Origin: CAZPRQ01 sp964589415
GTDB lineage: Bacteria > Patescibacteriota > Doudnabacteria > UBA920
Length of the DNA stretch: 5,263 bases
Assembly: GCA_964589415.1 (NCBI GenBank)
Contig: CAZPRQ010000060.1
Location: forward strand, 1 to 5,263
Direction: 5' to 3'
Position numbers and translations under genes: made by a program
Notes under the pieces: model-generated
What the model saw: the letters and a program-made list of their open reading frames with translations, nothing else
What the model was told of the DNA's origin: nothing
The model's database searches: none
In this document: one piece after another, positions 1-4,673 of the stretch
Layout of the letters: each line of letters begins with the position of its first letter
Numbering within the stretch: position 1 is the stretch's first letter

Positions 1-114
1 TCTGCCTGGCAGGAATGGGGTGATAAATCGGGGTCCCCATTCTTCTGCCTGGCAGCAATGGGGTGATAAATCGGGGTCCCCATTCTTCTGCTTGGCAGGA
101 ATGGGGTGATAAAT
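1..114. repeat. 43-bp tandem repeat, about 2.6 copies, cut by the left edge
   Basis: Three successive units start at 1, 44 and 87 with a period of exactly 43 bp. Units 1 and 2 differ by one base (G12 versus C at 55). Unit 3 differs by C to T at 92, then diverges after GATAAAT at about 114. Each unit contains two inverted repeats: CTGCC-T-GGCAG (2-12) and AATGGGG (14-20) pairing with CCCCATT (35-41). Copy 3 passes directly into the larger palindrome centred at 151. No open frame runs through the array, because 43 is not a multiple of three and stops are frequent. The array probably continues to the left of the window. Function is unknown; it looks like an intergenic palindromic repeat family rather than a CRISPR, since there are no unique spacers. 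Confidence 0.9.
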
Positions 115-197
115 ACGAGGCGTTTTTTGCGGATTTTATGAGGCGTAGTTTAACTACGGCGAATAAAACAGCAAGAAAAACAACGAAGTAATTGACC
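105..197. repeat. Nested imperfect palindrome (~93 nt)
   Basis: The stretch folds on itself around base 151. The perfect core is CGTAGTT (144-150), T, AACTACG (152-158). Outside it TTTTAT (134-139) pairs with ATAAAA (163-168), then TTTTGC (125-130) pairs with GCAAGA (171-176) with one G-T pair. The outermost pairing, GGT (105-107) with ACC (195-197) and TAC (114-116) with GTA (188-190), is only partial. The direct repeat GAGGCGT occurs at 117-123 and 140-146. It starts inside the third tandem unit, so it seems to belong to the same repeat family. It could be a mobile palindromic element or a structured RNA; no function can be assigned. Confidence 0.6.
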
Positions 198-200
198 AAA

Positions 201-267
201 CCGCTTGCGGCGCAGTCATTGCTTGAAGCAATCTGGCTTTGCCAGTTGCAAACAATGGCAAGCGCGG
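201..267. repeat. Branched palindromic stretch with two inner hairpins
   Basis: Outer arms CGCTTGC (202-208) and GCAAGCG (258-264) are perfectly complementary. They enclose two adjacent small hairpins: ATTGCTT-G-AAGCAAT (218-232) and CTGGC-TTT-GCCAG (233-245). The result is a three-way-junction-like fold. There is no coding frame. It lies just beyond the terminator of the minus-strand zinc-ribbon gene and next to the 105-197 palindrome, so it is either part of the same repeat cluster or an unrecognised structured RNA. Confidence 0.5.
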
Positions 268-275
268 AAGTCCTA

Positions 276-310
276 ATAATATAAAAAAGCCGGGCACAAT
301 ATGTCCGGCC
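276..310 (-). terminator. Intrinsic terminator of the zinc-ribbon gene
   Basis: Arms 302-309 and 289-296 (GCCGG.CA type, one mismatch on the minus strand) form an 8-bp stem with a short loop. On the minus strand the stem is followed by six T (288-283) and more AT-rich sequence. It sits immediately after the stop codon at 313-315, so it fits as the end of that transcript. Confidence 0.75.
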
Positions 311-312
311 TA

Positions 313-540
313 TTAAGCTCCCCCACTTAAATACTTTCCTTTTCGATTCGGAAATTTCTGAAAGGCGAAAGTACGATGCCTGTCTCTAAAAATAAGCCTG
401 GGCCATTCTTCATCTACCAGTTTCAAGAAAAGGCAGACAGTACAGCGTTTGACTCCGCAAAAAAACCCTTCTTCCACTTCTTTATGAACATTACTGCTTT
501 TGCAAACAGGGCAATCCTCATAAAGGATTTTAGTTACCAT
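313..540 (-). CDS. Small zinc-ribbon protein, 75 aa, function unknown
   Basis: The 75-residue product has paired cysteines C10-x2-C13 and C33-x2-C36 (plus C28), the spacing of a small zinc ribbon. The C-terminal half is basic (RDRHR, NRKGK) with aromatic residues, compatible with nucleic-acid or protein binding; that is inference. The ATG start is well supported: the minus strand has GAGGAGG (core at 548-552) seven bases upstream. A terminator follows the stop. The gene has its own promoter (666-694) and a ~118-nt leader with attenuator-like structure. An overlapping plus-strand frame (376-573) has no such signals and is a shadow. I do not recognise the family; it may be a lineage-specific regulator or a ribosome-associated zinc protein. 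Confidence 0.75.
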   Translation of the reverse strand: MVTKILYEDCPVCKSSNVHKEVEEGFFCGVKRCTVCLFLKLVDEEWPRLIFRDRHRTFAFQKFPNRKGKYLSGGA

Positions 541-544
541 AAAT

Positions 545-554
545 CTTCCTCCTC
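545..554 (-). promoter_or_regulatory. Strong Shine-Dalgarno of the zinc-ribbon gene
   Basis: On the minus strand GAGGAGGAAG precedes the ATG (540) by a seven-base gap from the GGAGG core. This fixes both the strand and the start of the 75-aa gene. Confidence 0.85.
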
Positions 555-558
555 AAAT

Positions 559-621
559 AAAAAAACCCCTTGAAAGGGCCAGTGAAAAAAACGTCAACCA
601 CAGCCCTGCTAGCGTACGGGC
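559..621 (-). promoter_or_regulatory. Candidate transcription attenuator in the leader
   Basis: Reading the minus strand there are four segments in order: GCCC (621-618), AGGGC (607-603), GCCCT (579-575) and AGGG (570-567), then seven T (565-559). Segment 1 can pair with 2, 2 with 3 (five perfect pairs), and 3 with 4. The 3-4 hairpin (CCCT, loop TTCA, AGGG) sits directly before the T-tract, as an intrinsic terminator would. This is the mutually exclusive arrangement of an attenuator. The stems are only 4-5 bp, so this is suggestive, not proven. Confidence 0.4.
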
Positions 622-659
622 ATGCACATATACGAAAAATGCGTGTGTAAGAATTTCAT
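609..659 (-). CDS. Possible 16-aa leader peptide (MKFLHTHFSYMCMPVR)
   Basis: A short minus-strand frame begins with ATG at 659, six bases after the proposed -10 (666-671), and ends with TAG at 611-609 inside the first leader hairpin. There is no ribosome-binding site; if the promoter is right the transcript would be essentially leaderless. A ribosome reaching the stop would cover the 1-2 pairing region, which is the geometry expected of a leader peptide coupled to attenuation. The composition (two His, two Phe, three Met including the initiator, one Cys, ending PVR) does not point to one amino acid. A random short frame is the main alternative. Confidence 0.35.
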   Translation of the reverse strand: MKFLHTHFSYMCMPVR

Positions 660-665
660 AAATTT

Positions 666-694
666 ATACTACTCATCCCCGAACTAATTGTCAA
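666..694 (-). promoter_or_regulatory. Sigma-70-type promoter for the zinc-ribbon gene
   Basis: On the minus strand there is a perfect -35 TTGACA (694-689), a 17-bp spacer and a -10 TAGTAT (671-666, four of six). The predicted transcription start is near 659, giving a leader of about 118 nt before the ATG at 540. Confidence 0.65.
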
Positions 695-725
695 TATTTC
701 CCTAATAGAGACAATAATAATAAAA

Positions 726-1358
726 TTATATTTCATTTTCACTTACCCGCCGGGGAATGAGCCGGATGGTTGGGGTAGATATAAGCGAGAGCACAAATTT
801 TATAGCAATATTGGTGGCTATCATTTGCAGCACGACCGAAAGCGGCACCACGCCTAAAAATGCAATAAACATAAAAACTACACTGTCCACAACCAGAGAA
901 ATACTATTGGAAATAAGCACAGCGGCAGTGTCTGAAAAACGCTTGTAGGCAAAACTAAACAACTCGGTGTCGAGCAATTCGGAAACCACCTGGGCAATTA
1001 TGCTGGCCATAACTATGCGGCTCACAGGCATAAGCACTTGCTCGTATGCGGCTTGGAATTGCCAGGAAGGATCCGGCCGCAGCATGCCCACCAGCCAAAT
1101 TGTAAACATCATAAGGGCGTTTACCGCGCCTGCTAAAAGCACAATTTGCCGCGACACGCGCTTGCCTAGAGACTTATGGACAAAATCGCGCAAAGTAAAG
1201 GTAAGCGGGTAAATAATTGTACCGCCGTCAACCGCCCAGCCAAAAAGGGGCAACACCGCAATTTTAGTGGAAACCACATTGGCAATTACTTGAAAACTAA
1301 CATACAAGCTCGCACTTATGGCGCCTATGCCGCTGGAGTTGTTTTTTTCTTCTTGCAT
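726..1358 (-). CDS. yhhQ: Queuosine precursor transporter (YhhQ / VUT family)
   Basis: An integral membrane protein of 210 aa from the chosen start, with about six hydrophobic segments. It shows features of the YhhQ (DUF165/VUT) family: a first helix with LYVSFQVIANVVSTKI (18-33), then GGTIIYPLTFTLRDFV (45-60), a central SELLDTELFSFAYKR region (126-140) and ISNSISLVVDSVVFMFIAFLG (149-169). Family members import queuosine precursors (preQ0/preQ1 or queuine) for tRNA wobble modification; this comes from the family, not from the window. The start is uncertain. An in-frame ATG at 1382 and TTG at 1394 would add 8 or 12 residues, but none of the three has a ribosome site. I chose 1358 because TATAAT lies seven bases before it and the 1394 TTG coincides with the possible -35. 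No terminator is visible after the stop, so some transcription may run on toward the zinc-ribbon gene. Confidence 0.88.
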   Translation of the reverse strand: MQEEKNNSSGIGAISASLYVSFQVIANVVSTKIAVLPLFGWAVDGGTIIYPLTFTLRDFVHKSLGKRVSRQIVLLAGAVNALMMFTIWLVGMLRPDPSWQFQAAYEQVLMPVSRIVMASIIAQVVSELLDTELFSFAYKRFSDTAAVLISNSISLVVDSVVFMFIAFLGVVPLSVVLQMIATNIAIKFVLSLISTPTIRLIPRRVSENEI

Positions 1359-1365
1359 AAAAGAA

Positions 1366-1394
1366 ATTATACCCAATTGCATTGTTTTAAGCAA
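1366..1394 (-). promoter_or_regulatory. Possible promoter giving a leaderless transporter mRNA
   Basis: On the minus strand TTGCTT (1394-1389, three of six) stands 17 bp before a perfect TATAAT (1371-1366). The start of transcription would fall at about the ATG at 1358, which has no ribosome-binding site. Confidence 0.4.
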
Positions 1395-1407
1395 TTTGAT
1401 ATGGTGG

Positions 1408-1417
1408 ATTATACAAT
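1408..1417. promoter_or_regulatory. Overlapping divergent -10 boxes between transporter and GS
   Basis: TATAAT reads on the minus strand at 1413-1408 and TACAAT on the plus strand at 1412-1417. Neither has a good -35 at 16-18 bp. The plus-strand box lies 36 bp before the glutamine synthetase ATG and is its best promoter candidate. The two could interfere with each other. Confidence 0.35.
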
Positions 1418-1453
1418 GAATTACTAAGTAGGCGGGAGAAAGTCAGCGCATCT

Positions 1454-2560
1454 ATGCACAATGGTAAAATAACTGCCGAGTATATTTGGCTGGACGGCCG
1501 AAAGCCGACCCAAAAACTTAGGTCAAAAACTAAAATCTTAAACGGCCCTGTCAGGCGATTGGAAGACATACCATTTTGGGGTTTTGACGGATCTTCTACC
1601 GAACAGGCGGAAGGCCATTTTTCCGACTGCATGCTAAAGCCGGCTTACTATATGCACGATCCTATAAACAAAGGGGATAATATTTTGGTTATGTGCGAAG
1701 TGTTAAACCCGAACGGATCTCCGCATGCCACCAACACCCGCCATTTCTTATCCCAATCTGCCGAAAAATATAAAGATCATGAACCATGGTTTGGCATAGA
1801 ACAAGAATACACCCTCTACCGCAAAGAATGGCCACTCGGCTGGCCAAAAGACGGCTTCCCCCACCCTCAAGGGCGGTATTATTGCGGCGTAGGCCACGAC
1901 GAAGTCCACGGCCGCCCGCTAGTGGAAGCGCATTTAAAAGCTTGCCTGGAGGCCGGCATTGCCATTTCCGGCATAAACGCCGAAGTAATGCCTGCCCAGT
2001 GGGAATTCCAAGTTGGGGCTTTGGGCGCGCTGGAAGTTTCCGACCAATTATGGATAGCCCGCTGGCTGCTTTACCGGCTGGGAGAAGAATTTGAAGTATA
2101 CGCCAAACTCGACCCCAAACCCATGCCCGGAGATTGGAATGGCGCGGGCGGCCACACCAATTTTTCCACCCGCCACATGCGCGAAGAAGGAGGGCTGGAG
2201 TATATAAAACGAACTTGCGAAAAACTTGGTCAATTCCATAAACAACATATTCAAGTTTACGGCGCTGACAACGACAAGCGCCTTACCGGCAAGCATGAAA
2301 CTTGCAGCATTTCCCAATTCCGCTATGGCGTTTCCGACCGAGGCGCGAGCATTCGCATACCCATGGAAACGGCCAACAAAGGCCGCGGCTATTTGGAAGA
2401 CCGCCGTCCGGCCGCCAATTTAGACCCCTACCAAATTTGCACCGCGCTCATAGAAACAACTTGCGGCGAAGGTTTTAACCCAGACAAGTACGGGTGGAAA
2501 AATTTTGAATTTCCAAAAGACCAATTAGTTACCGATGAAAAAATTTATTATCATACTTAA
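1454..2560 (+). CDS. glnII: Glutamine synthetase, type II (eukaryotic-type)
   Basis: Catalyses ATP-dependent ligation of ammonia to glutamate in the cytoplasm. The 368-aa product matches the short GSII class (about 340-370 aa), not the ~470-aa bacterial GSI. Visible motifs are the beta-grasp signature FWGFDGSSTEQAEG (41-54), the metal-binding WFGIEQEYTL (112-121; E116, E118), NAEVMPAQWEFQVG (175-188; E177, E184), the ATP/glutamate loop NGAGGHTNFST (229-239; H234), SDRGASIRIP (294-303) and GRGYLEDRRPAANLDPY (310-326; E315, R317). All expected catalytic residues appear present. The GSI adenylylation site is absent, as is usual for GSII. The ATG at 1454 is the first possible start after an in-frame stop at 1397. 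GGGAG (1434-1438) lies 15 bases upstream, a rather long spacing. The gene is divergent from the transporter and ends at a strong terminator, so it is probably monocistronic. Confidence 0.96.
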   Translation: MHNGKITAEYIWLDGRKPTQKLRSKTKILNGPVRRLEDIPFWGFDGSSTEQAEGHFSDCMLKPAYYMHDPINKGDNILVMCEVLNPNGSPHATNTRHFLSQSAEKYKDHEPWFGIEQEYTLYRKEWPLGWPKDGFPHPQGRYYCGVGHDEVHGRPLVEAHLKACLEAGIAISGINAEVMPAQWEFQVGALGALEVSDQLWIARWLLYRLGEEFEVYAKLDPKPMPGDWNGAGGHTNFSTRHMREEGGLEYIKRTCEKLGQFHKQHIQVYGADNDKRLTGKHETCSISQFRYGVSDRGASIRIPMETANKGRGYLEDRRPAANLDPYQICTALIETTCGEGFNPDKYGWKNFEFPKDQLVTDEKIYYHT

Positions 2561-2585
2561 ATTTATTATCCAACATACATTACTA

Positions 2586-2617
2586 AAGCCGTTCCACCAT
2601 TGGCGGGACGGCTTTTT
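2586..2617 (+). terminator. Terminator of glutamine synthetase
   Basis: AAGCCGTTCC (2586-2595) pairs with GGGACGGCTT (2605-2614) over ten positions with one G-U pair. The loop is nine bases and a T-run extends to 2617. It lies between two convergent genes. On the minus strand it is followed by only three T, so it could also weakly terminate the AEC transporter. Confidence 0.9.
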
Positions 2618-2629
2618 GTGTTACCGAGG

Positions 2630-3547
2630 CTAAAAAATTAAACTGGCAAGCATTAAAGTAAAAAACGACCCCAGCGTGGTAATTAAAATCGTGTTGGCTA
2701 CAAAGGCCTTGTCCAAATTGAACTTTTCAGCAATTACAAAGGTAGATGCCGCGGCGGGCATGGCAAAAACTAAAGCCGTAAGCGAGGCCTCGGTGCTGCT
2801 ATAACCGAAAAATTTAACAACTAAAAATCCTGCGGCTGGAAATGCCACTAGTTTAATGGTAGAAACCAGGGAAGCGGCCAATAAATGGTGGCGTAAAAAT
2901 TTTCCCTGTAAAAACGCGCCCAGCGCAAACAGAGCGACCGGCGAAGCAGTTTGTCCTAAACTCGAAAGCGGATCCCGCAGGCTTTGAGCCAAATGCCCCT
3001 GCCAGTTAAAAAATCCCGCAAGCATTCCCAAAACCATAGCAGGCACAAAAGGATTTTTTAACAAATCCCAAAAAGGCTTATAACTTTTTTCTACGGTTTG
3101 GTTTGACAATTTTGCCACTGCGGTTGCCACAGCCAGTCCCATTACCAAATGCAAAGTGGCCAACGCAATGCCGGCGGATTTAATTTCCACCTGGCTAAAC
3201 AAGGCGGAAAGAATGGGGAAACCCAAATATATGGTATTCCCTACCGCCAAAACCAAAAAAATAGAAGCTTTGTAGGCAGAGGAAATTTTTAACATCCCCA
3301 AAAACAGCCACGCTAAACCATAAAACGCGGCGAGCAGTAGAAAATTAAACCCCACTAAGCTGTAAACGCGCGACTCCTGCCAGTTTATGCCCCAAAAACT
3401 TATAAAAACCAAGGCCGGCAAAGCCGCGTAGTATGCATATAAATTTAAATAATGTACCCATCTGTCCGTTGCTATACCCAAACGCCTAAACAGCCAGCCG
3501 CAAAAAATAATGAAAAATAATGAAAAGATGAGTAAAAAAATTTGCAT
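2630..3547 (-). CDS. AEC family transporter (auxin efflux carrier / malate permease-like)
   Basis: A 305-aa membrane protein with about ten hydrophobic helices in the usual 5+5 layout of the AEC/bile-arsenite-riboflavin fold; bacterial members are typically 300-320 aa, so it is full length. Recognisable spots are ALPALVFISF (42-51), GNTIYLGFPI (103-112), the mid-protein LLKNPFVPAMVLGMLAG (162-178), ASPVALFALGAFLQG (201-215) and the C-terminal MPAAASTFVIAEKFN (263-277) followed by LITTLGSFFTL (288-298). Bacterial homologues export or import malate and other small organic anions, but the substrate cannot be read from sequence. The ATG at 3547 follows an AT-rich stretch; the only ribosome-site-like GGAG lies 14 bases before it and sits in a hairpin (3562-3590). 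It ends facing glutamine synthetase, with no gene partner on its strand. Confidence 0.92.
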   Translation of the reverse strand: MQIFLLIFSLFFIIFCGWLFRRLGIATDRWVHYLNLYAYYAALPALVFISFWGINWQESRVYSLVGFNFLLLAAFYGLAWLFLGMLKISSAYKASIFLVLAVGNTIYLGFPILSALFSQVEIKSAGIALATLHLVMGLAVATAVAKLSNQTVEKSYKPFWDLLKNPFVPAMVLGMLAGFFNWQGHLAQSLRDPLSSLGQTASPVALFALGAFLQGKFLRHHLLAASLVSTIKLVAFPAAGFLVVKFFGYSSTEASLTALVFAMPAAASTFVIAEKFNLDKAFVANTILITTLGSFFTLMLASLIF

Positions 3548-3561
3548 AAAAATTTATCTGG

Positions 3562-3590
3562 CTCCAAATAGAGACTATTTTTAGCTGGAG
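3562..3590 (-). promoter_or_regulatory. Leader hairpin before the AEC gene, holding its GGAG
   Basis: AAATAG (3566-3571), AGA, CTATTT (3575-3580) form a perfect six-bp palindrome. Outside it CTCC (3562-3565) can pair with GGAG (3587-3590) across a six-base bulge. On the minus strand the GGAG at 3565-3562 is the only Shine-Dalgarno candidate for the gene starting at 3547. On the plus strand the hairpin is followed by TTTTT (3591-3595), so a plus-strand terminator is an alternative reading. Confidence 0.35.
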
Positions 3591-3657
3591 TTTTTGTGAT
3601 TTAACAAACGGCTATTTTCTCCCCAAGTAATCTTAAAATACTTTGCTTCACATATAA

Positions 3658-3689
3658 CTTAAGTATAGCATGACAAATATATAGTTAAG
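3658..3689. promoter_or_regulatory. Inverted repeat, possible operator
   Basis: CTTAAGTATA (3658-3667) and TATAGTTAAG (3680-3689) are inverted copies with one mismatch, separated by 12 bp. They lie about 40 bp before the -10 box of the downstream gene. An AT-rich chance palindrome cannot be excluded. Confidence 0.3.
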
Positions 3690-3728
3690 ACTTAATGTCC
3701 TAATAGTAGGCTTTTGTACCAATTCCAA

Positions 3729-3734
3729 TATAAT
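3729..3734 (+). promoter_or_regulatory. -10 box of the two-zinc-cluster gene
   Basis: A perfect TATAAT, with no convincing -35 at 15-18 bp. Predicted transcription starts near 3741, just before the ribosome site at 3753. An in-frame ATG at 3733 overlaps this box, so it is unlikely to be the start codon. Confidence 0.5.
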
Positions 3735-3752
3735 GCTAGTATACAAAAAAAT

Positions 3753-3758
3753 AGGAGG
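3753..3758 (+). promoter_or_regulatory. Shine-Dalgarno that sets the start at 3763
   Basis: AGGAGG stands four bases before ATG 3763. This favours 3763 over the upstream in-frame ATG at 3733, removing ten residues from the longest frame. Confidence 0.8.
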
Positions 3759-3762
3759 CCCA

Positions 3763-4227
3763 ATGCGGTTCTGTTACCAATGCGGCGGAGAAATATTCCC
3801 GGGGCAAGAATACGCGTATTCCAAGTTAGGAACGCGCCATAAAATGCCTGCTTGTAAAGATGCGGGCGTTTCTTACGAGCCCGAGCCTTTTACAGCATTT
3901 GCCGGAGCTGTTACCCGAGCCACCTTACCCCGTATGCTTAAAACCGAAATTAGGCGGACAGAAAGAATTAGAGATTGCTATTTATGCAACAGAAGGTTTT
4001 TAGCCGAAGAAGAAGATGGATGGGGCATAATCTTTGAAGGGTCCTGGTGTGAAAGGCAAGTGTGGAAGGTTGCCAACTGGCAATTTTGGCTCCCGCCAAA
4101 AATACAGATACGATTTCTGCATTACCCGGAATGCACACCGCCTTATGACTTTCCGGAAGTGCCCGCTGGTATAGTACTTCGAATGCCGCGTAAGGCAGCA
4201 AAAAGACGGCTTTCAAAAGCCGCCTAA
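3763..4227 (+). CDS. Unrecognised 154-aa protein with two Cys/His zinc-binding-like clusters
   Basis: Start 3763 is chosen from the AGGAGG and the TATAAT upstream. The N-terminus has FCYQCGGEIFPGQEY with C4-x2-C7, then H26 and C31 (R-H-K-M-P-A-C). A second similar module has C72-x2-C75 (DCYLCNRRF), C96 (SWCER) and H120-x3-C124 (LHYPEC). Both resemble treble-clef or zinc-ribbon sites, as if one module were present twice with a ~40-residue basic linker (TEIRRTERIR, 61-70). The C-terminus is very basic (RMPRKAAKRRLSKAA), suggesting nucleic-acid contact. There are no membrane segments or signal peptide. I know no named family for it and assign no function. Its codons near the end form a perfect hairpin CGGCTTT-CA-AAAGCCG (4207-4222) just before the separate terminator. 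It is probably monocistronic. Confidence 0.75.
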   Translation: MRFCYQCGGEIFPGQEYAYSKLGTRHKMPACKDAGVSYEPEPFTAFAGAVTRATLPRMLKTEIRRTERIRDCYLCNRRFLAEEEDGWGIIFEGSWCERQVWKVANWQFWLPPKIQIRFLHYPECTPPYDFPEVPAGIVLRMPRKAAKRRLSKAA

Positions 4228-4257
4228 CCCCCGCAAACTCGCGGGGTTTTATTTTTT
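4228..4257 (+). terminator. Terminator after the two-zinc-cluster gene
   Basis: CCCCGC (4229-4234), loop AAACTC, GCGGGG (4241-4246), then TTTTATTTTTT. It begins directly after the TAA at 4225-4227. A strong, standard intrinsic terminator. Confidence 0.95.
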
Positions 4258-4281
4258 ATGACAAAGAAGATTTAACAAGAC

Positions 4282-4518
4282 TTAAACACGTAAGTCCAAA
4301 AACCTCTGTCATCCCGGAATTTTTAGGGCTGTAAAAATATCCGGGATCCAGAAGTTGGCTTAGATGCTGGATCTTGGGGTCTCCGCCTTCGCCTCAAGCT
4401 TCATCAAAACTATGTTTAATATACAAAAGCTTCGGCGGACAAGTCGGATGCACCTGTCTGCCGACGAGGCAGGCTCGCCCGGGATGACATATGGGAGGGT
4501 TTTTAGACTTACGTTTAA
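4282..4518. repeat. Long-inverted-repeat element (~237 bp), MITE-like
   Basis: The 446-bp gap between genes is mostly this element. Outer arms TTAAAC(AC)GTAAGTCC.. (4282-4304) and its complement at 4498-4518 match at 20 of 23 positions (a two-base insertion and one substitution). Inner arms TGTCATCCCGG (4307-4317) and CCGGGATGACA (4479-4489) are perfect. Inside are further hairpins: CCCGG-A-ATTTTT with AAAAAT-AT-CCGGG (4313-4345), GATCCAG/CTGGATC (4345-4351 and 4367-4373), TCCGCC with GGCGGA around AAGCTT copies (4382-4439), and CTGCC-GACGA-GGCAG (4458-4472). There is no transposase and no clear target duplication. The TCATCCCGG..GATCCAG wording resembles dispersed intergenic repeats known from several bacterial groups. 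A minus-strand frame here (4360-4551) lacks a ribosome site and follows the palindromes, so it is not called. Confidence 0.75.
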
Positions 4519-4619
4519 ACCATATACAATGAATACCTGCTGAGCCCGCAAAACTCAATCACTTGATATAACAAAGCCTACCAAGCAATCTCACACGGAT
4601 AAATTCAAAAAACACGAAA

Positions 4620-4648
4620 TTGACAAATAGTCTCCGCAATACTACAAT
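4620..4648 (+). promoter_or_regulatory. Strong promoter of the four-helix membrane protein gene
   Basis: Perfect -35 TTGACA (4620-4625), a 17-bp spacer and -10 TACAAT (4643-4648, five of six). Transcription should start near 4655, six bases before the GGAGG. The in-frame TTG at 4620 is the -35 itself, so it cannot be the start codon. Confidence 0.9.
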
Positions 4649-4660
4649 TTTTGGACAAAC

Positions 4661-4665
4661 GGAGG
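4661..4665 (+). promoter_or_regulatory. Ribosome site selecting the GTG start at 4674
   Basis: GGAGG is eight bases before GTG 4674. Together with the promoter this fixes the start well inside the longest open frame. Confidence 0.88.
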
Positions 4666-4673
4666 AAAATATT

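Noticed and set aside
1..114. CRISPR array
   Set aside because: The repetition is head-to-tail with a 43-bp period and no unique spacers, so it is a tandem repeat.
376..573. 65-aa plus-strand open frame
   Set aside because: It is the antisense of the zinc-ribbon gene, which has a strong ribosome site, promoter and terminator on the minus strand. The plus frame has none.
704..712. AATAGAGAC shared with 3567-3575
   Set aside because: A nine-base match in AT-rich intergenic sequence. Only the second copy is part of a palindrome, so it is probably chance.
1280..1460. preQ1 riboswitch before the YhhQ gene
   Set aside because: No compact H-type pseudoknot or C-rich aptamer pattern is visible, and there is too little leader if transcription starts at the nearest TATAAT.
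3733..3762. Upstream ATG start for the 154-aa protein
   Set aside because: The ATG overlaps the perfect TATAAT box, while ATG 3763 has AGGAGG at the right distance.
4360..4551. 63-aa minus-strand open frame
   Set aside because: It lies inside the inverted-repeat element, has no ribosome site, and its residues follow the palindromes.
4620..4673. TTG start giving a 134-aa membrane protein
   Set aside because: The TTG is the first three bases of a perfect TTGACA -35 with a 17-bp-spaced -10; translation starts at GTG 4674 after GGAGG.
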